Shown: piece by piece, positions 7,550 to 17,150 of the stretch
Layout: every line of letters starts with the position of its first letter
Numbering within the stretch: position 1 is the first letter of the stretch
Assembly (NCBI RefSeq): GCF_000468035.1
Contig: NZ_KI260535.1
Span: 166,906 to 206,365 of the forward strand
DNA from: Selenomonas sp. oral taxon 892 str. F0426
GTDB taxonomy: Bacteria > Bacillota > Negativicutes > Selenomonadales > Selenomonadaceae
Direction: 5' to 3'
Length of the DNA: 39,460 nucleotides
Notes under the pieces: generated by a model
Database searches by the model: none
The model's input: only the letters and a program-made list of their open reading frames with translations
Told to the model about the DNA's origin: nothing
Translations under genes and position numbers: made by a program

Positions 7550-9748
7550 TCAGCCTGCGGCTTCTTCCTTCGCCCTCTCGATGAGAAGGGTCAGGAGCTT
7601 GATGCCCGCCTCGGGGATGTTCGTACCCGGTGCAAAGATCGCCACCGCACCATGCTCGTAGAGGTTGTCATAGTCCTGCACGGGGATAACGCCGCCGATG
7701 CAGACCATGATATCGTCACGCCCGAGCGCCTTGAGCTCATCGACGAGCTGCGGCAGAAGCGTGTTGTGTCCTGCAGCGAGGGAGCTGAACCCGACCATGT
7801 GCACATCGTTGTCGACGGCATCCTGCGCAGTTTCGGCAGGAGTCTGGAAGAGCGGGCCCACATCGACGTCCCAGCCCATGTCGGCGAAGGAGGACGCAAT
7901 GACTTTCTGTCCGCGGTCGTGTCCGTCCTGTCCCATCTTCGCAACGAAGATACGCGGACGGCGTCCCGTGAGCTCCTCGAACTCGTCCGCCATCTCGCGG
8001 GCGCGCTCGAGCTCCGTCTTGTCCGTGAACTCGGAGGAGTAGACACCGGAAATGGTGTGGATAACGGCCTGGAAACGTCCGGAGACCTTCTCCACAGCGT
8101 CGGAGATCTCACCGAGCGAGGCACGAACGCGTGCAGCGTCGACCGCCGCCTCGAGGAGGTTGCCGTGGTCACGGCTCTCTGCCGCCTTTGTAATGCCCTC
8201 GAGGCAACGACGTACATCGTCTGCATTGCGCTCTGCGCGCAGCTTCTCGAGACGCTCGACCTGTGCCTGACGCACGGCCGTGTTGTCAATCGCGAGGATC
8301 TGGAGGGGGTCCTCCTTCTCGAGACGGTACTTATTCACGCCGACAATACTCTCGATACCGGAGTCGATCTGTGCCTGGCGGCGTGCAGCCGCCTCCTCGA
8401 TACGCATCTTCGGCAGACCCGTCGAAATGGCCTTTGCCATACCGCCGAGAGCCTCAACCTCCTGGATATGCGCCCAGGAGCGGCGAATGATCTCGTTCGT
8501 GAGCGCCTCGACGTAGTAGGAGCCGCCCCACGGATCGATGATCTTGCAGACGCTGGTCTCATCCTGGATGTAGAGCTGCGTATTACGTGCAATACGCGCA
8601 GAGAAGTCCGTCGGCAGTGCGATCGCCTCGTCGAGTGCGTTCGTATGGAGCGACTGCGTATGGCCGAGCGCCGCGCCCATTGCCTCCATCGCCGTGCGGG
8701 CGATGTTGTTGAACGGATCCTGGGCCGTGAGCGACCAACCAGACGTCTGGCTGTGCGTACGCAGCGCCATCGACTTGTCGTTCTTCGCATCGAAGGACTT
8801 GACGATCTTCGCCCAGAGGACGCGCGCAGCGCGCATCTTTGCGATCTCCATGAAGTAGTTCTTGCCGATTGCCCAGAAGAACGAGAGACGCTTTGCAAAA
8901 TCGTCGACAGCGAGGCCTGCCTTGATACCCGTGCGAATGTACTCGAGACCGTCGGCCAGCGTGTAGCCGAGCTCGATGTCCGCCGGTGCACCTGCCTCCT
9001 GCATATGGTAGCCGGAGATCGAGATGCTGTTGAACTTCGGCATGTACTTCGTCGTGTACTCGAAGATGTCACCGATGATGCGCATCGACATCTCAGGCGG
9101 GTAGATGTAGGTGTTACGGACCATGAACTCCTTCAGAATGTCGTTCTGAATCGTACCTGCCATGATCTTCTTGTCAACGCCCTGCTCCTCGCCCGAGACA
9201 ATGAAGAATGCGAGAATCGGCAGAACCGCGCCGTTCATCGTCATGGAGACGGACATCTGATCGAGCGGAATGCCCGAGAACAGGATGTTCATATCCAGCA
9301 TGGAGCAGACGGAAACGCCTGCCTTGCCGACGTCGCCGACCACGCGCGGATTATCCGCATCGTAGCCGCGGTGGGTCGGGAGGTCAAATGCGATCGACAG
9401 ACCCTTCTGACCTGCGGCGAGGTTGCGGCGATAGAATGCATTTGACTCTTCCGCCGTCGAGAAACCTGCGTACTGACGCACCGTCCAAGGACGGAAGACG
9501 TACATCGTAGAGTATGGACCTCTGAGACACGGCGGAATGCCGCTCGCGAAGTCAAGGTGACTCATATGCGCGTATTCATCAATGTCGTAATACGGCTTGA
9601 CGGGAACGCGCTCCATGGTCTTATGCGTGAGCGCGTCGAATGTCCGCCCGGTCGTCCCTTCAAAGAGGGCACGCCACTCTTTGGAGTCTGCCGATGGACT
9701 TTCGCCAAGGCTCATCCCGGTGAAATCCGGGTTGGTGAAACCAGCCAT
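7550..9748 (-). CDS. mutB: Methylmalonyl-CoA mutase large (catalytic) subunit
   Basis: Catalytic subunit (732 residues) of the adenosylcobalamin-dependent mutase that interconverts succinyl-CoA and (R)-methylmalonyl-CoA, a step of propionate formation. The TIM-barrel part spans about 40-560, with [16 protein letters not shown] near the start, [12 protein letters not shown] and [12 protein letters not shown]. The C-terminal B12-binding domain carries DGHDRG, the His at about 610 being the lower axial cobalt ligand. Length is normal. The ATG at 9748 overlaps the mutA stop codon by one base (TAATG), so the two are translationally coupled. An in-frame start 17 codons upstream lies inside mutA and is unlikely. 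Confidence 0.97.
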   Translation of the reverse strand: MAGFTNPDFTGMSLGESPSADSKEWRALFEGTTGRTFDALTHKTMERVPVKPYYDIDEYAHMSHLDFASGIPPCLRGPYSTMYVFRPWTVRQYAGFSTAEESNAFYRRNLAAGQKGLSIAFDLPTHRGYDADNPRVVGDVGKAGVSVCSMLDMNILFSGIPLDQMSVSMTMNGAVLPILAFFIVSGEEQGVDKKIMAGTIQNDILKEFMVRNTYIYPPEMSMRIIGDIFEYTTKYMPKFNSISISGYHMQEAGAPADIELGYTLADGLEYIRTGIKAGLAVDDFAKRLSFFWAIGKNYFMEIAKMRAARVLWAKIVKSFDAKNDKSMALRTHSQTSGWSLTAQDPFNNIARTAMEAMGAALGHTQSLHTNALDEAIALPTDFSARIARNTQLYIQDETSVCKIIDPWGGSYYVEALTNEIIRRSWAHIQEVEALGGMAKAISTGLPKMRIEEAAARRQAQIDSGIESIVGVNKYRLEKEDPLQILAIDNTAVRQAQVERLEKLRAERNADDVRRCLEGITKAAESRDHGNLLEAAVDAARVRASLGEISDAVEKVSGRFQAVIHTISGVYSSEFTDKTELERAREMADEFEELTGRRPRIFVAKMGQDGHDRGQKVIASSFADMGWDVDVGPLFQTPAETAQDAVDNDVHMVGFSSLAAGHNTLLPQLVDELKALGRDDIMVCIGGVIPVQDYDNLYEHGAVAIFAPGTNIPEAGIKLLTLLIERAKEEAAG

Positions 9749-11934
9749 TACGCAATCATCCCTTTCTTTTTCTGGAGTCTCTCGAGTACCTCGTAGCAAT
9801 TTGCCTTGACGGAGATATACTCGTCGATACCCGCGTTGTTGTATGTCTCAAGGAGATCCTTCGGCGCAGCACCCGCAAGGAATACGCGTGCGTTCGGAAG
9901 CACCTCATGAAGCTTCGGTGCAAGTGCCGGAACGATCTCGGGATAGGTCGCATCCGTGGAGCAGATGACAACCGCATCCGCGCCGCTCGCACGTGCCGCC
10001 TCTGCCGCCTCCTCGACCGTCTTGAAGCCATCGTTGCCGAGCACCTCGAACGCGCCGACCTGCAGGAAGCCCGTGGTAAAGTCTGCACGCGCTTTATGCT
10101 GCGGAATGGGGCCCATGTTCGCGAGGAAGACCTTGACGTTATCGTTCTTGGCTGCCTTATAGTCCTCGGTACGCTGGCGCAGTTCCTCAAAGCGCTCGCT
10201 CCAGCGGTGCGGTGCAATCGCCGCAACCGTCTCAGACGCACCTTTCCCCTCCGTAACCGCTGCCATCAGTTCTGCAATGGTCGCGCCGGCAAGTGCCGCC
10301 TCGATGCCGTGGCCCAGAGCGCCGTCGGCTTTAAACGCTGCAAGAGCTTTCTTGCAGTGCTCTGCGTCGATATCAGAAAGATAGGCATCAATCGTCTCTT
10401 TGCGCGCCTGCTTCATCGCCGCGGTATCCTCTTCGCGACGGTCGAGCAGGGTCTCCGTCATGTTCGGATACATATTGTTGCCGACGATGCGGTCCTTGCG
10501 CAGGTCTGCATTCTTAAAGCGATCGGCAAGGATCTTGGCAATGCCCTCCTGGATCGATCCGCCCTGAAGTGCTGCGACAATGCCGCCGCTCTTCTCGATG
10601 CTCTGGAACTCTGCCCAGATCTTTTCCTTCATCTGACGCGTGAGGGTCTCAACCGCCCACGAGCCGCCCGCAGGATCGATCGGCTGAAGCATGCCGAACT
10701 CCTCCTGGAGCATGATCTGGATGTTGCGCGCGATGCGGCGCGAGAACTCATCACCCTTGCGGATGGGCTCATCGAACGGCGCACTCTCAAACGAATCAAT
10801 ACCGCCAACAACCCCCGAGAAGATCTCCGTCGTATTGCGGAGCATGTTGACATAGGGATCATAGATGGTCTTAAAGAAGAGTGCCGGGCGCGCGTGAATA
10901 CGCATCTTCTGCGACTCAGCGTTGCCGCCGAATGCCTTTACGATCTGTGCCCAGATTGGACGCACTGCGCGCAGCTTTGCGATCTGGAGGAAGAAGTTCG
11001 CGCCCATGGAGAAGCCAAACGCAATCTGCGATGCTGCCTCATCAATCGTCAAGCCACGCTCACAGAGTGCACGCAGATACGCAGCCGCAGTCGCAAGAGA
11101 CGAAGCGACCTCCTGCACATCGTTCGCGCCGCCGTTGCTGTATACATCGCTGCGGACGAAGATCGTCCGGAGATGCGGCGCATTCTTGACGGACCAAGAT
11201 GCTGCAGCAGCGAGGCTGTCATAGTACGATGCGAGCGGCGCATCGAGTTTGCCCTCTGCCGCAAGTGCTCCGATCGGATCGGCACCGATAATGCCCTGTA
11301 CATGCTGCATATCCTCTCCGGCTGCGCGGCGCGCTGCCGCAACAAGCGAGAGAATCGGGAGGGCGTTCGCACCCGCATAGACATAGAGTGGGAATTTGCC
11401 GAGGTCGAGTCCCTCGAGCAGCGTATGCATATCGTCGACCGTCGTTACACTCGTGCCGAGATCGCCGACATGCGATGCCTGACGTGCGTCAATGCCTGCA
11501 CGTGTCGCACTGTCAAGCACAATGTGATAGATCGTCGAACCCTTGTCATTCTCATGACGCAGAAGCTCATTGTTCTCGCTGGGCAGCGTCTCATCGCACG
11601 CCTGTGCAATCCCCCACGGCTTGCCAATATAGCCTGCCGCATCCACGCCGCGCAGGTAGTCTCCCATACCCGGCATAACACTCTTTGGCAGAATGGCCTC
11701 CGTGTGCTTCTTTGTGTACATGGGGTCGAAGGTGATGCCCTCATAGGTCTTAGTGAACATGACCTTCTCAAACGGTGCTCCTTTGAGGAGTGCCTCACAG
11801 GCTTCCTTCCACTCCTCATCAGTCGGGGGAGTGAATTCATCGAGCGAGACTTCGGGGAAATCTTCGACTTCCGCCGATTTCTTCAGAAGCTTCTGAAGCT
11901 CTTCGTCACTCGACCGTTCTTTTTCTTCCGGCAT
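9748..11934 (-). CDS. mutA: Methylmalonyl-CoA mutase small subunit
   Basis: Non-catalytic partner (728 residues) of MutB in the heterodimeric mutase. It has the same two-domain layout: a barrel from about 60 to 540 and a degenerate B12-binding domain at the C-terminus ([18 protein letters not shown]). There the DxHxxG cobalt-ligand motif is missing, as expected for small subunits. The start at 11934 has AAAGGAGGA correctly spaced. It is the first gene of the cluster and lies 436 bases downstream of a cobalamin riboswitch, with a second terminator hairpin between. I see no convincing promoter between that terminator and the start codon. Confidence 0.95.
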   Translation of the reverse strand: MPEEKERSSDEELQKLLKKSAEVEDFPEVSLDEFTPPTDEEWKEACEALLKGAPFEKVMFTKTYEGITFDPMYTKKHTEAILPKSVMPGMGDYLRGVDAAGYIGKPWGIAQACDETLPSENNELLRHENDKGSTIYHIVLDSATRAGIDARQASHVGDLGTSVTTVDDMHTLLEGLDLGKFPLYVYAGANALPILSLVAAARRAAGEDMQHVQGIIGADPIGALAAEGKLDAPLASYYDSLAAAASWSVKNAPHLRTIFVRSDVYSNGGANDVQEVASSLATAAAYLRALCERGLTIDEAASQIAFGFSMGANFFLQIAKLRAVRPIWAQIVKAFGGNAESQKMRIHARPALFFKTIYDPYVNMLRNTTEIFSGVVGGIDSFESAPFDEPIRKGDEFSRRIARNIQIMLQEEFGMLQPIDPAGGSWAVETLTRQMKEKIWAEFQSIEKSGGIVAALQGGSIQEGIAKILADRFKNADLRKDRIVGNNMYPNMTETLLDRREEDTAAMKQARKETIDAYLSDIDAEHCKKALAAFKADGALGHGIEAALAGATIAELMAAVTEGKGASETVAAIAPHRWSERFEELRQRTEDYKAAKNDNVKVFLANMGPIPQHKARADFTTGFLQVGAFEVLGNDGFKTVEEAAEAARASGADAVVICSTDATYPEIVPALAPKLHEVLPNARVFLAGAAPKDLLETYNNAGIDEYISVKANCYEVLERLQKKKGMIA

Positions 11935-12016
11935 AGTACGTCCTCCTTTATATTATTCGGGGAACTCGGAAAGCTCCGATTTCTCCAAAAAACCATCAAA
12001 AAAGATGATTTTTTTG

Positions 12017-12052
12017 TAAAAAAAGCGCTCTGAGCTTCCACCCTCAGAGCGT
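12017..12052 (-). terminator. Second terminator in the mut leader
   Basis: On the - strand, CGCTCTGAG pairs perfectly with CTCAGAGCG around an 8-base loop, followed by C and seven T. It stands about 85 bases before the mutA start codon. Either it attenuates the mut operon or it is the relic terminator of a deleted gene. Confidence 0.75.
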
Positions 12053-12125
12053 GGCCCCACGAAGGAGGCAAAACGAGAACTGAAAAGATGAGCAATGTTT
12101 CCCCAAGGAGCGTATACTCCTTCAT
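12053..12125 (-). pseudogene. Signal-peptide-like ORF remnant after the riboswitch
   Basis: From ATG at 12125 the frame reads MKEYTLLGETLLIFSVLV and continues LPPSWGHA. This is a charged start, a hydrophobic core and a possible signal peptidase site, and it then runs straight into the terminator stem. The exported cobalt/cobalamin proteins commonly found behind cobalamin riboswitches begin like this, so it may be the 5' end of a mostly deleted gene. There is no strong ribosome site, and the start codon lies in a large hairpin (12098-12135). It could also be chance. Confidence 0.35.
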
Positions 12126-12135
12126 CCCGGGGAAA
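12098..12135 (-). other. Strong RNA hairpin in the mut leader
   Basis: TTTCCCC pairs with GGGGAAA and, inside, AAGGAG pairs with CTCCTT around TATACG, with one asymmetric bulge of six bases that contains the ATG of the remnant ORF. It lies between the two terminators. Confidence 0.5.
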
Positions 12136-12214
12136 TCTCTGCGTACATATCTTCAAATACGCACAGATCTCCTCAGGAACGCTCTGCCCACTGCAGAATA
12201 TGCCTTACCCAAAA

Positions 12215-12253
12215 GAAAAAGCCCATTCTGCAGTGTGCAGAACGGGCTTTTTC
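12215..12253 (-). terminator. Terminator downstream of the cobalamin aptamer
   Basis: GAAAAAGCCC-TTCTGCA pairs with TGCAGAA-GGGCTTTTTC around a 3-base loop, followed on the - strand by TTTT. It lies about 115 bases after the aptamer and is the natural expression platform for transcriptional attenuation. The 11 bases at 12225-12235 are also exactly complementary to 12189-12199 just downstream, allowing an alternative pairing. Confidence 0.8.
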
Positions 12254-12369
12254 GGTATCGTTACTCAGTTCCCGACACGGTTTGGTCAACATCTGCCAAA
12301 CTCTCTCTCGAGGCGAACGAATCCGCAAAATCTCCATCCCCATCACTCGCAGGTCAATCGGTGATTGTT

Positions 12370-12561
12370 AATCAAGCAGGTCTCCTGGCTTCAGTTCATC
12401 GCTCTCCCGCATCTTCCCAGGGATTTCTCCCCAGTGACTGCTGACCCATGGTCAGCGCGCGGAATCGCTCGCTGTTACAGTGGCGTGACCGCTCCGGCTT
12501 TTAACCGGATTCCCTATGAAGCAATCGAGGCTCTGCATGGCAAAACCTCTGCACTTGATCC
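12370..12561 (-). ncRNA. Cobalamin riboswitch
   Basis: On the - strand the class I AdoCbl riboswitch core is easily read: GGGAA followed by CCGG..AAAAGCCGG, then GCGGTCACGCCACTGTAAC, a variable arm, TCCCTGGGAAG, and the B12 box AAGCCAGGAGACCTGC (about 12374-12389 on the window). Helix P1 closes ATCAAG-GCAG at the 5' end with CTGCTTGAT at the 3' end. It lies between a strong promoter and a terminator and points at mutA. Confidence 0.93.
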
Positions 12562-12594
12562 ATCATCAATATTTAGTTTTTATGGTACGATAGA

Positions 12595-12623
12595 ATAGTA
12601 CCACCAAAATCACTTCTTGTCAA
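12595..12623 (-). promoter_or_regulatory. Promoter of the riboswitch transcript
   Basis: On the - strand, perfect TTGACA (12618-12623), a 17-base spacer and TACTAT (12595-12600). It starts right where the terminator of the upstream 3D-domain gene ends. Confidence 0.8.
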
Positions 12624-12668
12624 CAAAAAAAGAATCACTGCGCGAATTATCTTAACAGTGATTCTTCC
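12624..12668 (-). terminator. Terminator of the 3D-domain protein gene
   Basis: AAGAATCACTG pairs with CAGTGATTCTT around a 15-base loop, followed on the - strand by a run of seven T. The T-run abuts the -35 box of the riboswitch promoter. Confidence 0.8.
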
Positions 12669-12683
12669 CATGCATAATTTTCC

Positions 12684-13493
12684 TTACTCAAGGACATAGA
12701 CCTCGACGCTGCGTCGTCCGAACTGAATCGCCTCGTCGTAACTCTCCATGCAGAGATCGATCGTATTCCCGACGATTGCGCCGCCCGTATCGGCTGCGAT
12801 TGCCTCGCCATAGCCAGGGATAAAGAGGCGCGAGCCGAGCGGAATGACGTTCGGATCGACCGCGACGACGCCGCGACGCGCGACCATGCCTGTGGCCGTA
12901 ATTCCGCTGCCGCCGCCGTCACTTGGGAGATACGCCGACGCATGCATCGTGTATGCCGCATGGTAACGCGGGATGCCGCGGCTGACGCGGTCTGCCTCAC
13001 GCTCACGTGCACGGCGCTGCTCGGCAGCCAGCTCGTTCTCCGTAAGCTGGATGTGGAGATCGGCCGTGATCGGTGTATCCATCGACGGCGTCACATCGAT
13101 CTCATGCGGATTATAACCGTACTCTGCCATGACGTCGGCAACCGTACGCCCGCTCGTTAAAACCTGCTGCGTATCGTCCCAGAACGAAATGCTCACGGGT
13201 ACAGCACGGTGCACAGAGATCTCGGTATGACGCTCGTCCTCGTTGTGGAACACCTCATAGGTATCCTTCTCCCCGAGCTGCACGCCAAGCTTTTCAAAGA
13301 TATCATTGGGCCTCGTCTGCACCGTCATATCGGTGATGGTCTCGCCGTCAACGTGCACGCTCACACGCTGCATATTTTTCGGCAAGCCGCTCATTGTGAA
13401 TCCGCTGGAGAGCAGCATCATCCCCGCCAGTGTGGCGCAGAGCAACGTATTTTTCTTTGTATGAATCAGCTTTCCCAGTTTCTTCCACTGCAT
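12684..13493 (-). CDS. YabE-like DUF348 and 3D-domain cell wall protein
   Basis: Exported 269-residue protein with an N-terminal membrane anchor or signal (about 16-34), two DUF348-type repeats (about 43-85 and 95-140), a charged linker, and a C-terminal 3D domain (about 181-269). The domain's three aspartates are present at VDP (213), ADTGG (235) and IDL (246). By family it is related to the resuscitation-promoting-factor-like protein YabE and to the MltA-type lytic transglycosylase fold, so it probably trims peptidoglycan. The G5 domain often found between these modules is absent. The ATG at 13493 has GGGGGAG before it; an earlier in-frame ATG at 13532 lacks a ribosome site. Confidence 0.88.
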   Translation of the reverse strand: MQWKKLGKLIHTKKNTLLCATLAGMMLLSSGFTMSGLPKNMQRVSVHVDGETITDMTVQTRPNDIFEKLGVQLGEKDTYEVFHNEDERHTEISVHRAVPVSISFWDDTQQVLTSGRTVADVMAEYGYNPHEIDVTPSMDTPITADLHIQLTENELAAEQRRAREREADRVSRGIPRYHAAYTMHASAYLPSDGGGSGITATGMVARRGVVAVDPNVIPLGSRLFIPGYGEAIAADTGGAIVGNTIDLCMESYDEAIQFGRRSVEVYVLE

Positions 13494-13619
13494 AGAACTC
13501 CCCCTTTTGTTGATGATAGTTTCCCACTTCAAGCTGAATTTTTCATGAAAAATGGGATTCAGAATAAAATTGAGAGCTATTTTCTCATATCATTCACCAC
13601 TTTAGGGAAAATCATCCTA

Positions 13620-13665
13620 TGCAAAAACCCTGTGCGCGGAGTACTCTCTACAGGCACAGGGTTTC
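13620..13665 (-). terminator. Terminator of tatD
   Basis: AAACCCTGTGC pairs with GCACAGGGTTT, followed on the - strand by TTTTTG. It lies about 55 bases past the tatD stop. Confidence 0.75.
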
Positions 13666-13718
13666 GTTCTACAAAAGAACAATAAATTTATTCCATTTTA
13701 TATCCATCGATTTAGTCG

Positions 13719-14504
13719 TTATTTCTCCACCAACTTTGGATAGAGGCGCCGCGCATTCTCCGTCGTATAGCGCGCGACCTCCTCGACGGATTCGCCGCGA
13801 ATCTCCGCGATCTTCGCCGCGACGTGCACGACGTAGGCGGGCTCATTGCGCTTGCCGCGCTTCGGCACGGGCGCAAGGTAGGGGCTGTCCGTCTCAATGA
13901 GCAGTTTGTCCTGCGGTGCTTCGCGCACGATCGCGGGCAGTTTTCCCGCGTTCTTGAACGTCAGAGGGCCATCAATGCCGATATAGTAGCCGAGTTTCCA
14001 CAGTTCGCGCGCCGTCTCGAGACTCCCCGAGTAGCAGTGCAGTACGCCCGTAAGATCACGTCCCACTGCCTGCAGGATGGCGAGTGTATCTCCGTGCGCC
14101 TCGCGGTCGTGGATGCAGACGGGCAGCCCCGCCGCACGCGCGAGATTCAACTGCGCGACAAAGAGCTCGCGCTGCACGGCACGCACCTTCGGATCTTTCT
14201 CCCAGTAGTAGTCCAGTCCAATCTCGCCGATCGCGACCACCTTCGGATGTTTTGCCCACGCGAGGATCTGCGCACGCTCTTCATCTGCCAGCACGTACGC
14301 ACTCTCGGGATGCACACCAACGGCGGCATAGAGCGCGGGATAGCGTTCCGCATCCGCCACCACCTGCGCGGACGCCGCCATCGTATCGCCCATGCTGATA
14401 ATCTGCATGACCCCCGCCTCCTCGGCGCGTGCAATCATGTCTGCACGGTCGTCATCGTAGCGTTCGTCATACAGATGTGCGTGCGTATCAATGAATGTCG
14501 TCAT
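13719..14504 (-). CDS. tatD: TatD family metal-dependent hydrolase/DNase
   Basis: 261-residue TIM-barrel metallohydrolase of the TatD/YcfH family, with reported DNase activity in relatives. The metal-binding DTHAHL motif is at residues 6-11 (His8, His10). GEIGLDYYW provides the bridging Glu, CIHDREA and LHCYSG carry further ligand His residues, and IETDSPYLAP is near the C-terminus. All key residues are present. It starts with ATG inside the metG stop codon (ATGA overlap), so it is translated with metG, a gene order common in Firmicutes. Confidence 0.94.
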   Translation of the reverse strand: MTTFIDTHAHLYDERYDDDRADMIARAEEAGVMQIISMGDTMAASAQVVADAERYPALYAAVGVHPESAYVLADEERAQILAWAKHPKVVAIGEIGLDYYWEKDPKVRAVQRELFVAQLNLARAAGLPVCIHDREAHGDTLAILQAVGRDLTGVLHCYSGSLETARELWKLGYYIGIDGPLTFKNAGKLPAIVREAPQDKLLIETDSPYLAPVPKRGKRNEPAYVVHVAAKIAEIRGESVEEVARYTTENARRLYPKLVEK

Positions 14505-16045
14505 TTTTCTGTCTCAATGCGCGGGAACAGCTGCTCCGCCGTTCCGACCGTATGTCCGTCCTCTGTCCCGCCCCACGCAGTGTCAGAGAGCTGCACCGCT
14601 GCAAAGTCCGACGTGAAGCCCAGCTGCTCATGAATACGGCGCGCGGTCACGGGCAGGAACGGGGAGATGAGGACGCTCGTAATCCGCAGCGACTCGACGA
14701 GATGATAGAGCACGGAGTCGAGCTCTGCCGCCTTCGCCTCGTCCTTTGCGAGCGTCCACGGCGCGGTCTCGTCGATGTATTTGTTCGTGCGCGAGATGAG
14801 AGCCCACGACGTCTTGATCGCCGCCGACAGCTCCATCTCCTCCATCTGCTCCGTATAGTCACGCACCGTCGCCGCAGCCATCTCCTCAAGTGCCGCGTCG
14901 AAGTCCGTGCGTCCTGCCCCCTTTGTGACAGCGCCTTTCCGATACTTCTTTGCCATCGAAAGGGTGCGATGCAGCAGGTTGCCGAGATCGTTCGCCAGAT
15001 CCGAGTTGATGCGCCCGATGAGCGCATCGCGCGAGATGTTGCCGTCCTGCCCGAGCGTGATCTCACGCAGCAGGAAGTAACGCACGGCATCCGCGCCGAA
15101 CTCCTCGATGAGCCCGATCGGGTCGACGACGTTGCCGACCGACTTCGACATCTTTGCCCCATCTACAATCAGCCAGCCGTGCCCATAGACCTTTTTCGGC
15201 AGGTCAATGCCGAGCGCCATCAGCATACAGCCCCAGATAATCGTGTGGAAGCGTACGATCTCCTTGCCGACGAGATGCACATCCGCCGGCCAGTAGTGAT
15301 TGAATTTCACCTTGTCGTCCATGTAGCCGATCGGCGTGAGATAGTTCGTGAGCGCGTCGAACCAGACGTAAACGACATGCTTTGGGTCAAACGGTACGGG
15401 AATGCCCCAGTCAAACGACGTGCGCGAGACGCAGAGATCCTCAAGACCCTGCTCGATGAACGCGATCATCTCGTTGCGGCGCGAGACGGGCTGGATAAAG
15501 TCCGGGTGCTCATTGATATACGCGAGCAGGCGATCTGCATATTTGCTCATGCGGAAGAAGTATGCCTCCTCCGCAACCTCCTGCACGGGACGGTGGCAGT
15601 CGGGGCAGCAGCCGTTCTCGTCCAGCTGCAGCTGCGTCCAGTAGCTCTCGCACGGCGTGCAGTACTGTCCCTTGTACGCGCCCTTGTAGATGTCGCCCTG
15701 ATCGTAGATCTGCTGAAAAATATTCTGTACGAGTGCATGATGGCGCTCCTCGGACGTGCGGATGAAATCGTCATAGGAGATGCCGAGCAAACGCCACAGC
15801 TCCTGAAACCCTGCAACGATACGGTCAACGTACTGGATGGGGGTTACCCCCTCCTTCTCCGCCGCCTGCTGAATCTTCTGCCCATGCTCATCCGAGCCGG
15901 TCAGAAAGAACACGTCGTAGCCTGCGAGCCGCTTGAACCGCGCGATCGTATCCGCAACCGTCGTGCAGTAGGCGTGTCCTATGTGAAGCTTCGCGCTCGG
16001 GTAGTAGATCGGTGTTGTAATGTAAAATGGAGTCTTTCCGCTCAT
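14501..16045 (-). CDS. metG: Methionyl-tRNA synthetase (short form)
   Basis: Charges tRNA-Met with methionine in the cytoplasm. HIGH is at residues 21-24, the KMSKS loop is intact (AKMSKSVGN), and a zinc knuckle has CTPC and CCPDC. The anticodon-binding helical domain follows. At 514 residues it lacks the C-terminal tRNA-binding (EMAP-II-like) domain of longer MetRS such as the Bacillus type; the frame ends right after the anticodon-binding domain, with tatD overlapping, so the short form looks genuine. The start at 16045 (MSGKTPFY) was chosen over an upstream frame extension because it fits the family and GAGG/AGGA lies before it. Confidence 0.96.
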   Translation of the reverse strand: MSGKTPFYITTPIYYPSAKLHIGHAYCTTVADTIARFKRLAGYDVFFLTGSDEHGQKIQQAAEKEGVTPIQYVDRIVAGFQELWRLLGISYDDFIRTSEERHHALVQNIFQQIYDQGDIYKGAYKGQYCTPCESYWTQLQLDENGCCPDCHRPVQEVAEEAYFFRMSKYADRLLAYINEHPDFIQPVSRRNEMIAFIEQGLEDLCVSRTSFDWGIPVPFDPKHVVYVWFDALTNYLTPIGYMDDKVKFNHYWPADVHLVGKEIVRFHTIIWGCMLMALGIDLPKKVYGHGWLIVDGAKMSKSVGNVVDPIGLIEEFGADAVRYFLLREITLGQDGNISRDALIGRINSDLANDLGNLLHRTLSMAKKYRKGAVTKGAGRTDFDAALEEMAAATVRDYTEQMEEMELSAAIKTSWALISRTNKYIDETAPWTLAKDEAKAAELDSVLYHLVESLRITSVLISPFLPVTARRIHEQLGFTSDFAAVQLSDTAWGGTEDGHTVGTAEQLFPRIETEK

Positions 16046-16078
16046 CCTAAATTCCTCGTTTCGATATAATTTCTTTAT

Positions 16079-16107
16079 ATAGTAGCACAGACCGTGCAGG
16101 GTGACAA
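16079..16107 (-). promoter_or_regulatory. Promoter of metG-tatD
   Basis: On the - strand, TTGTCA (16102-16107), a 17-base spacer and TACTAT (16079-16084), about 34 bases before the metG start. The same -10 sequence is used by the riboswitch promoter. Confidence 0.6.
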
Positions 16108-16127
16108 CTGCGGCGATGATCCTGCAC

Positions 16128-16967
16128 TCACACCTCCGCCAGCAGTGCCTGATAGACCGTCCTGCGGGATATGCCGAGTTCCTGTGCGGTGCGGCGCATG
16201 GCTTCTTTCTTGTCCAAACCTTTGGCAATATGCGCCTCATAACGCTCCGTGAGGGACATCTCCTCCACATCATCTGCAAGGGCGGCATTCTCGTCCGCAC
16301 CCGCGACGATGAGCACAAACTCGCCGCGCGGTTCGTTTTCCTCATAGTACGCAAGAAGTTCACCGAGCGACGCACGCTGGTACTCCTCAAACTTCTTCGT
16401 CAGCTCGCGCGCCGCGCACGCCCGCCGCTCTGCACCAAGCTCCGCCGCAAGAGCGGCAAGCGTCTCACGCAGACGGTGCGGAGCCTCATAGAAGATAAGC
16501 GTCTCGGGATAGGCGGCGACGCGCGTGAGCACCTCACGCCGCTTCTTCTCCTTGCGCGGGAGGAATCCGACGAAGGTAAATCCCTCAAGCGGCAGCCCCG
16601 CGCAGATAAGTGCTGATAGAGCCGCATTTGCGCCCGGCAGCGGCGTCACGGGAATGCCTGCCGCAATGGCACGGTGCGCAAGGTCGCCGCCGGGATCGGC
16701 GATGCCCGGCAGACCTGCATCGCTGACGCAGACAATGGTCTCACCCGCCTGCATCCGCGCAGTCAGCTCCGCCCCCTTTTCCTCCTTGTTATGCTCGTGG
16801 TAGCTCGTCATGGGCGTGTGGATATCGTAGTGCGCGAGGAGTCCGCGCGTGTGCCGCGTGTCCTCAGCGGCGATCACATCCGCTGCGCGCAGCATCTCGA
16901 CAGCGCGATAGGTGATGTCACCGAGATTGCCGATGGGCGTAGCACAAAGATAGAGTCGTCCCGTCAC
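16128..16967 (-). CDS. rsmI: 16S rRNA (cytidine(1402)-2'-O)-methyltransferase
   Basis: SAM-dependent tetrapyrrole-methylase-fold enzyme that 2'-O-methylates C1402 of 16S rRNA. Motifs seen include LCATPIGNLGDIT at the N-terminus, AAEDTRHT, VSDAGLPGIADPG, PLPGANA, the FVGFLPRK segment and FYEAPHR. The C-terminal helix-turn-helix-like tail ends in an RRTVYQALL segment. The start is uncertain: an ATG at 16973 sits only one base after GGAGG, while the GTG at 16967 has ideal spacing, so GTG was chosen (279 residues). Confidence 0.93.
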   Translation of the reverse strand: MTGRLYLCATPIGNLGDITYRAVEMLRAADVIAAEDTRHTRGLLAHYDIHTPMTSYHEHNKEEKGAELTARMQAGETIVCVSDAGLPGIADPGGDLAHRAIAAGIPVTPLPGANAALSALICAGLPLEGFTFVGFLPRKEKKRREVLTRVAAYPETLIFYEAPHRLRETLAALAAELGAERRACAARELTKKFEEYQRASLGELLAYYEENEPRGEFVLIVAGADENAALADDVEEMSLTERYEAHIAKGLDKKEAMRRTAQELGISRRTVYQALLAEV

Positions 16968-17085
16968 TGTCATTCCTCCGCTTATTTTCTTCTTTTGTTT
17001 ATACGGCACGGATGATGTATTGTCAAGGGATGGTTATGAAAATGCCTTCGCTCCTAAAAGTTCGATTATATTTCTCATTTTTGCC

Positions 17086-17114
17086 TTTTCATTTCCACGC
17101 CATTCATATATAGT
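17086..17114 (+). promoter_or_regulatory. Probable promoter of the two-component system
   Basis: TTTTCA (weak -35), a 17-base spacer and TATAGT, 37 bases before the response regulator start codon. Confidence 0.45.
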
Positions 17115-17150
17115 AGGGACAGAAATAAGGAATAATTAAGGGGGATATAT

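Noticed and set aside
14501-16045. metG as a truncated gene
   Set aside because: It lacks only the optional C-terminal tRNA-binding domain; catalytic and anticodon domains are whole and tatD overlaps the stop as in a normal operon.
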